A stretch of DNA of 7,728 bases, from NCBI GenBank assembly GCA_900757695.1, contig CAAEOU010000236.1, positions 1 to 7,728 on the forward strand, read 5' to 3'. The position numbers and the translations under genes were made by a program. Below the pieces are notes generated by a model, which was not told where the DNA came from, searched no databases, and was given only the letters and a program-made list of their open reading frames with translations. This document shows positions 5,761-7,728 of this stretch, piece after piece. Numbering within the stretch: position 1 is the stretch's first letter; the number at the start of each line of letters is the position of its first letter. The stretch is from an uncultured Oscillospiraceae bacterium. Lineage in GTDB: Bacteria; Bacillota_A; Clostridia; Oscillospirales; Oscillospiraceae.

Positions 5761-7475
5761 TTGGCATCCTCCTCTTCTCCCATGATCCGCTTTTTCAGCT
5801 GATTCAGCGTCACCTTGGTTTCCGCTGTGGTCTCTCCGAGAAGATAGGCAATCTGCTGTGCCACCATCATTTGCTTATCGATTACCTTCTGTGCCATCTC
5901 TACGCTCTGGAGTCTCGACTGCTGCTGTGCCTCTTCCTCCGTCTCCTCCTGTGTAACATCCTGAAACAGTCCCAGCACCATGCCCAGTTCCTTCAGCGGG
6001 ACCAGACTGGCCTCTACCCGCAGAAACAGCTCCGGGATATCCAGCCGCTTTCCCCGGATGGCCAAGCCTGTCCCCAGAACATATTGGACATCGCCGGGAT
6101 CCATGATCTCAAAGATATATTTTTCCTGATCCCTCTGAATGGAAAACAGCGATCCAGCCTCCTGATTAAAGTCTACGATCTTCTGGTTTTCATCGATCAG
6201 CAGCGCCGCCACCGGCAGATTTTCATACAGAACGCTGTAGACATCACGCCCCACGTCTTTCACCACCTGTCTGCAAATGCTGACCGGCTCCCGATGGTTC
6301 AGAATTGCCTCCGCCCGCTGGCGGCAGGTTTCATAGCCGCAAAGGCCGCAGTTTTTTTGCTGCCGATGATTTCCCACTCCGATCCGACTGAGCATCTCGG
6401 TGATCTCCGTCTCCGTGGGCACATAGGGCTCCACCGAAAAGTCAATGGTGGGATTGGCCATGGCCACCCCGGTCACATTAAAGCTGGGCTTCCGGCCATG
6501 CTGCTCCACATATTCCCGGACCGTCAGCGCAGCGGCAAAGCGCCCACGCTCATTTCCCGCAGTATTCTTGCCCTCCATGCCGCCTACGCAGCCGCCCTGA
6601 CAGGCACACATCTCGATGACGCAGTTTTTGAGGGCGCCTTTTTTCAACTCCTCCAGCAGCGCCCGGCAGTCGCCCAGCCCGGAGGCCACAATAGGACGAA
6701 GGCTGCACTCCGGCGCTGTATACTGGAAGCACTCCATCATGCCCCCGGAAATGGCCGAAAGCTCCCCCACGCCGCCCTCATCGCTGAGCAGCGGCTCCTC
6801 ATCACAGGCTGCGAGATCGATGCCGGCCTTCTCCATCCACGAAAGCAGCTGGTCAATGGTCAGCACCGCATTGATCTCCGTGGAATGCCGTACATCCACC
6901 GCCTCCTCCGCCTTCGCACCGCAGGTACATACATGCACCACCGCAGCACTGGTAAATCCCTGCTTCAGCATGCGTCCGTGGGCGATCATTGGTGACGCCA
7001 CCGGTGCAAGATAAGGAATCAGCTCCGGGTAATACTGCTCCATCAGGTTCTGGATCACCGGACACGCCGAGAAGATCAGGTTGTCTCTCCCTCCCTCTCC
7101 GGCGACCCGGGCATACTCCGTTGCTACCGCAGCTGCTGCCTCAGCTGCATCCGCCGCATCCCAAAAGCCAAGCTTTTGCGCCGCAGCTGCCAGTTTTTCC
7201 ATGGTAACATCCGCAGGCAGGAAGGCCATGCAGGCAGGATCAATGGACAGGATGACCTTCCGGCCCATCCGGATAAACTTCTGGACGGTTTCCACCTGAC
7301 TCTCCCGGTAAACCGCACCGTGGCCACAGAAGGATACACACCTCCCGCAGGCCACGCATCGCTGGGGATCCAGCTCCATGCCGTCCTTCGAAAGTGCAAT
7401 GGCATTTGCCGGGCAGTGCATCATGCAGTCCATACACTCTGTACATTTCTCCCGGTCTATTGTAAAGATACGCAT
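5757..7475 (-). CDS. Putative sensory (group C) [FeFe]-hydrogenase with PAS domain, 572 aa
   Basis: Domain order: two [4Fe-4S] ferredoxin motifs (C11, C14, C17, C21; C40, C43, C46, C50); the H-cluster domain (about 75-365); a further Fe-S motif (C376, C379, C384, C401 in CGLCGYETC and SIC); a PAS domain (about 414-508); and a helical coiled-coil-like tail (509-565). The H-cluster ligands are present: C138 in FSACPV, C185 in CTCGAKAEE, and C292/C296 in EMCACQGGC. The catalytic TSCCP motif is SACP here, so the proton-relay Cys is Ala137, as reported for sensory HydS enzymes; Met-Pro of MPC is Cys-Thr. This points to low turnover and a sensing role for H2 or redox state rather than bulk H2 metabolism. 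The frame is open to 7724, but ATG 7475 is chosen: GGAGGA lies 8 nt upstream, a promoter precedes it, and similarity starts with MRIFTIDREKC. It is coupled to the phosphatase gene. Confidence 0.9.
   Translation of the reverse strand: MRIFTIDREKCTECMDCMMHCPANAIALSKDGMELDPQRCVACGRCVSFCGHGAVYRESQVETVQKFIRMGRKVILSIDPACMAFLPADVTMEKLAAAAQKLGFWDAADAAEAAAAVATEYARVAGEGGRDNLIFSACPVIQNLMEQYYPELIPYLAPVASPMIAHGRMLKQGFTSAAVVHVCTCGAKAEEAVDVRHSTEINAVLTIDQLLSWMEKAGIDLAACDEEPLLSDEGGVGELSAISGGMMECFQYTAPECSLRPIVASGLGDCRALLEELKKGALKNCVIEMCACQGGCVGGMEGKNTAGNERGRFAAALTVREYVEQHGRKPSFNVTGVAMANPTIDFSVEPYVPTETEITEMLSRIGVGNHRQQKNCGLCGYETCRQRAEAILNHREPVSICRQVVKDVGRDVYSVLYENLPVAALLIDENQKIVDFNQEAGSLFSIQRDQEKYIFEIMDPGDVQYVLGTGLAIRGKRLDIPELFLRVEASLVPLKELGMVLGLFQDVTQEETEEEAQQQSRLQSVEMAQKVIDKQMMVAQQIAYLLGETTAETKVTLNQLKKRIMGEEEDAN
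5768..5773 (-). promoter_or_regulatory. Ribosome binding site that fixes the TTG start of the phosphatase
   Basis: AGGAGG on the minus strand (5773-5768) lies inside the last codons of the hydrogenase gene, 7 nt before the TTG at 5760. Optimal spacing supports the unusual start codon and the stop/start overlap. Confidence 0.8.
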
Positions 7476-7518
7476 TTCAACATTCCTCCAGGTCTGATTC
7501 CTGTGTAATCCTGCCCTC

Positions 7519-7547
7519 ATTATAGTACAGCCCTGTTCACGCCGCAA
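7519..7547 (-). promoter_or_regulatory. Putative promoter of the hydrogenase-phosphatase operon
   Basis: On the minus strand TTGCGG (7547-7542), a 17-bp spacer and a perfect TATAAT (7524-7519) lie 44 bp before the hydrogenase start. The -35 matches only at TTG, so an activator may be needed. The 112-bp gap to the sigma factor gene supports independent transcription. Confidence 0.55.
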
Positions 7548-7587
7548 GACAAATCGTGCGGAAATGCTCCATTCTGTCCGCTTCCCG

Positions 7588-7728
7588 CTAATAGATCTGC
7601 CGCGTGATCTCCCTGCGGAGCCGAAGAATGATCCGCTTTTCCAGCCGGGAAATATAGGACTGGGAAATTCCCAGAATATCCGCAACCTCCTTTTGGGTCT
7701 TTTCCCGGCCCCCGCCAATACCATAGCG
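7588..7728 (-). CDS. sigE: Sporulation sigma factor, SigE-like, C-terminal 46 residues (runs off right edge)
   Basis: The minus-strand frame ending in TAG (7590-7588) reads [20 protein letters not shown] and then [20 protein letters not shown]. This is the region 4.2 helix-turn-helix of a sigma-70-family factor, which binds the -35 element. The [13 protein letters not shown] block is closest in memory to mother-cell SigE, rather than SigG (SQAQVSRLEK) or SigK (SRSYVSRIEK), but only the C-terminus is visible. The rest of the gene lies outside the window. It indicates a spore-forming lineage. No clear terminator was seen between its stop and the hydrogenase promoter, so some read-through is possible. 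Confidence 0.82.
   Translation of the reverse strand, partial: RYGIGGGREKTQKEVADILGISQSYISRLEKRIILRLRREITRQIY

Noticed and set aside
5871..6995. 374-residue plus-strand ORF opposite the hydrogenase gene
   Set aside because: It is a shadow frame of a GC-rich gene; His/Leu/Gln-rich with no recognisable domain.
7540..7587. Hairpin GCGGA/TCCGC after the sigma factor stop
   Set aside because: Only 5 bp of stem with a 14-nt loop and no U-run; too weak to call a terminator.
7476..7724. 83-residue N-terminal extension of the hydrogenase reading frame up to 7724
   Set aside because: It overlaps the sigma factor end in another frame, is Arg/Gly/Ser rich without similarity, and the ribosome binding site and promoter place the start at 7475.
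1..7728. CRISPR array associated with cas3
   Set aside because: No regularly spaced direct repeats were found; any array must lie left of the window.

Overview
The window looks like accessory chromosomal sequence from a spore-forming anaerobic Firmicute, probably a gut clostridium (Oscillospiraceae-like). The clues are a sporulation sigma factor end at the right edge, a putative sensory [FeFe]-hydrogenase, strong AGGAGG-type ribosome binding sites, and moderately GC-rich codons around AT-rich intergenic DNA. The genus is an inference; no rRNA or marker gene is present to settle it.

Left part (1-1691). The N-terminal 316 residues of a type I CRISPR nuclease-helicase, Cas3, run leftwards off the edge. 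The gene has no ORF-track entry because its end lies outside the window. A short intergenic region with divergent promoters separates it from a rightward 188-residue protein of unknown function (1125-1691).

Middle part (1692-4500). This is a decayed carbohydrate-utilisation locus. The first 34 codons of a HAD phosphatase (+) run head-on into a truncated, frameshifted FGGY sugar kinase (-). About 14 bp at the joint can be read as either gene, so the simplest explanation is a deletion at a microhomology. An intact LacI-family repressor (2695-3696) is divergent to the kinase. Beyond it lies a leftward ORF that stitches together pieces of an ABC sugar-binding lipoprotein and the end of a beta-propeller (NHL-like) protein. 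Three copies of GCAATCGATT, one inside a perfect 14-bp palindrome, lie before the kinase, before the repressor and directly before the mosaic ORF. They look like operators of the local LacI protein: the repressor and its sites survive while the target genes are broken.

Right part (4594-7728, all leftward). The C-terminal end of a SigE-like sporulation sigma factor is followed, from its own promoter, by a PAS-containing group C (sensory) [FeFe]-hydrogenase of 572 residues. This is translationally coupled to a SpoIIE-type PP2C phosphatase that starts at TTG. The hydrogenase keeps all four predicted H-cluster cysteines but has Ala in place of the proton-relay Cys. That fits an H2/redox sensor whose output is the phosphatase next door.

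No CRISPR array, tRNA, rRNA or insertion sequence was seen. The most interesting items are the hydrogenase-phosphatase signalling pair and the deletion-scarred sugar locus with its surviving repressor and operators.
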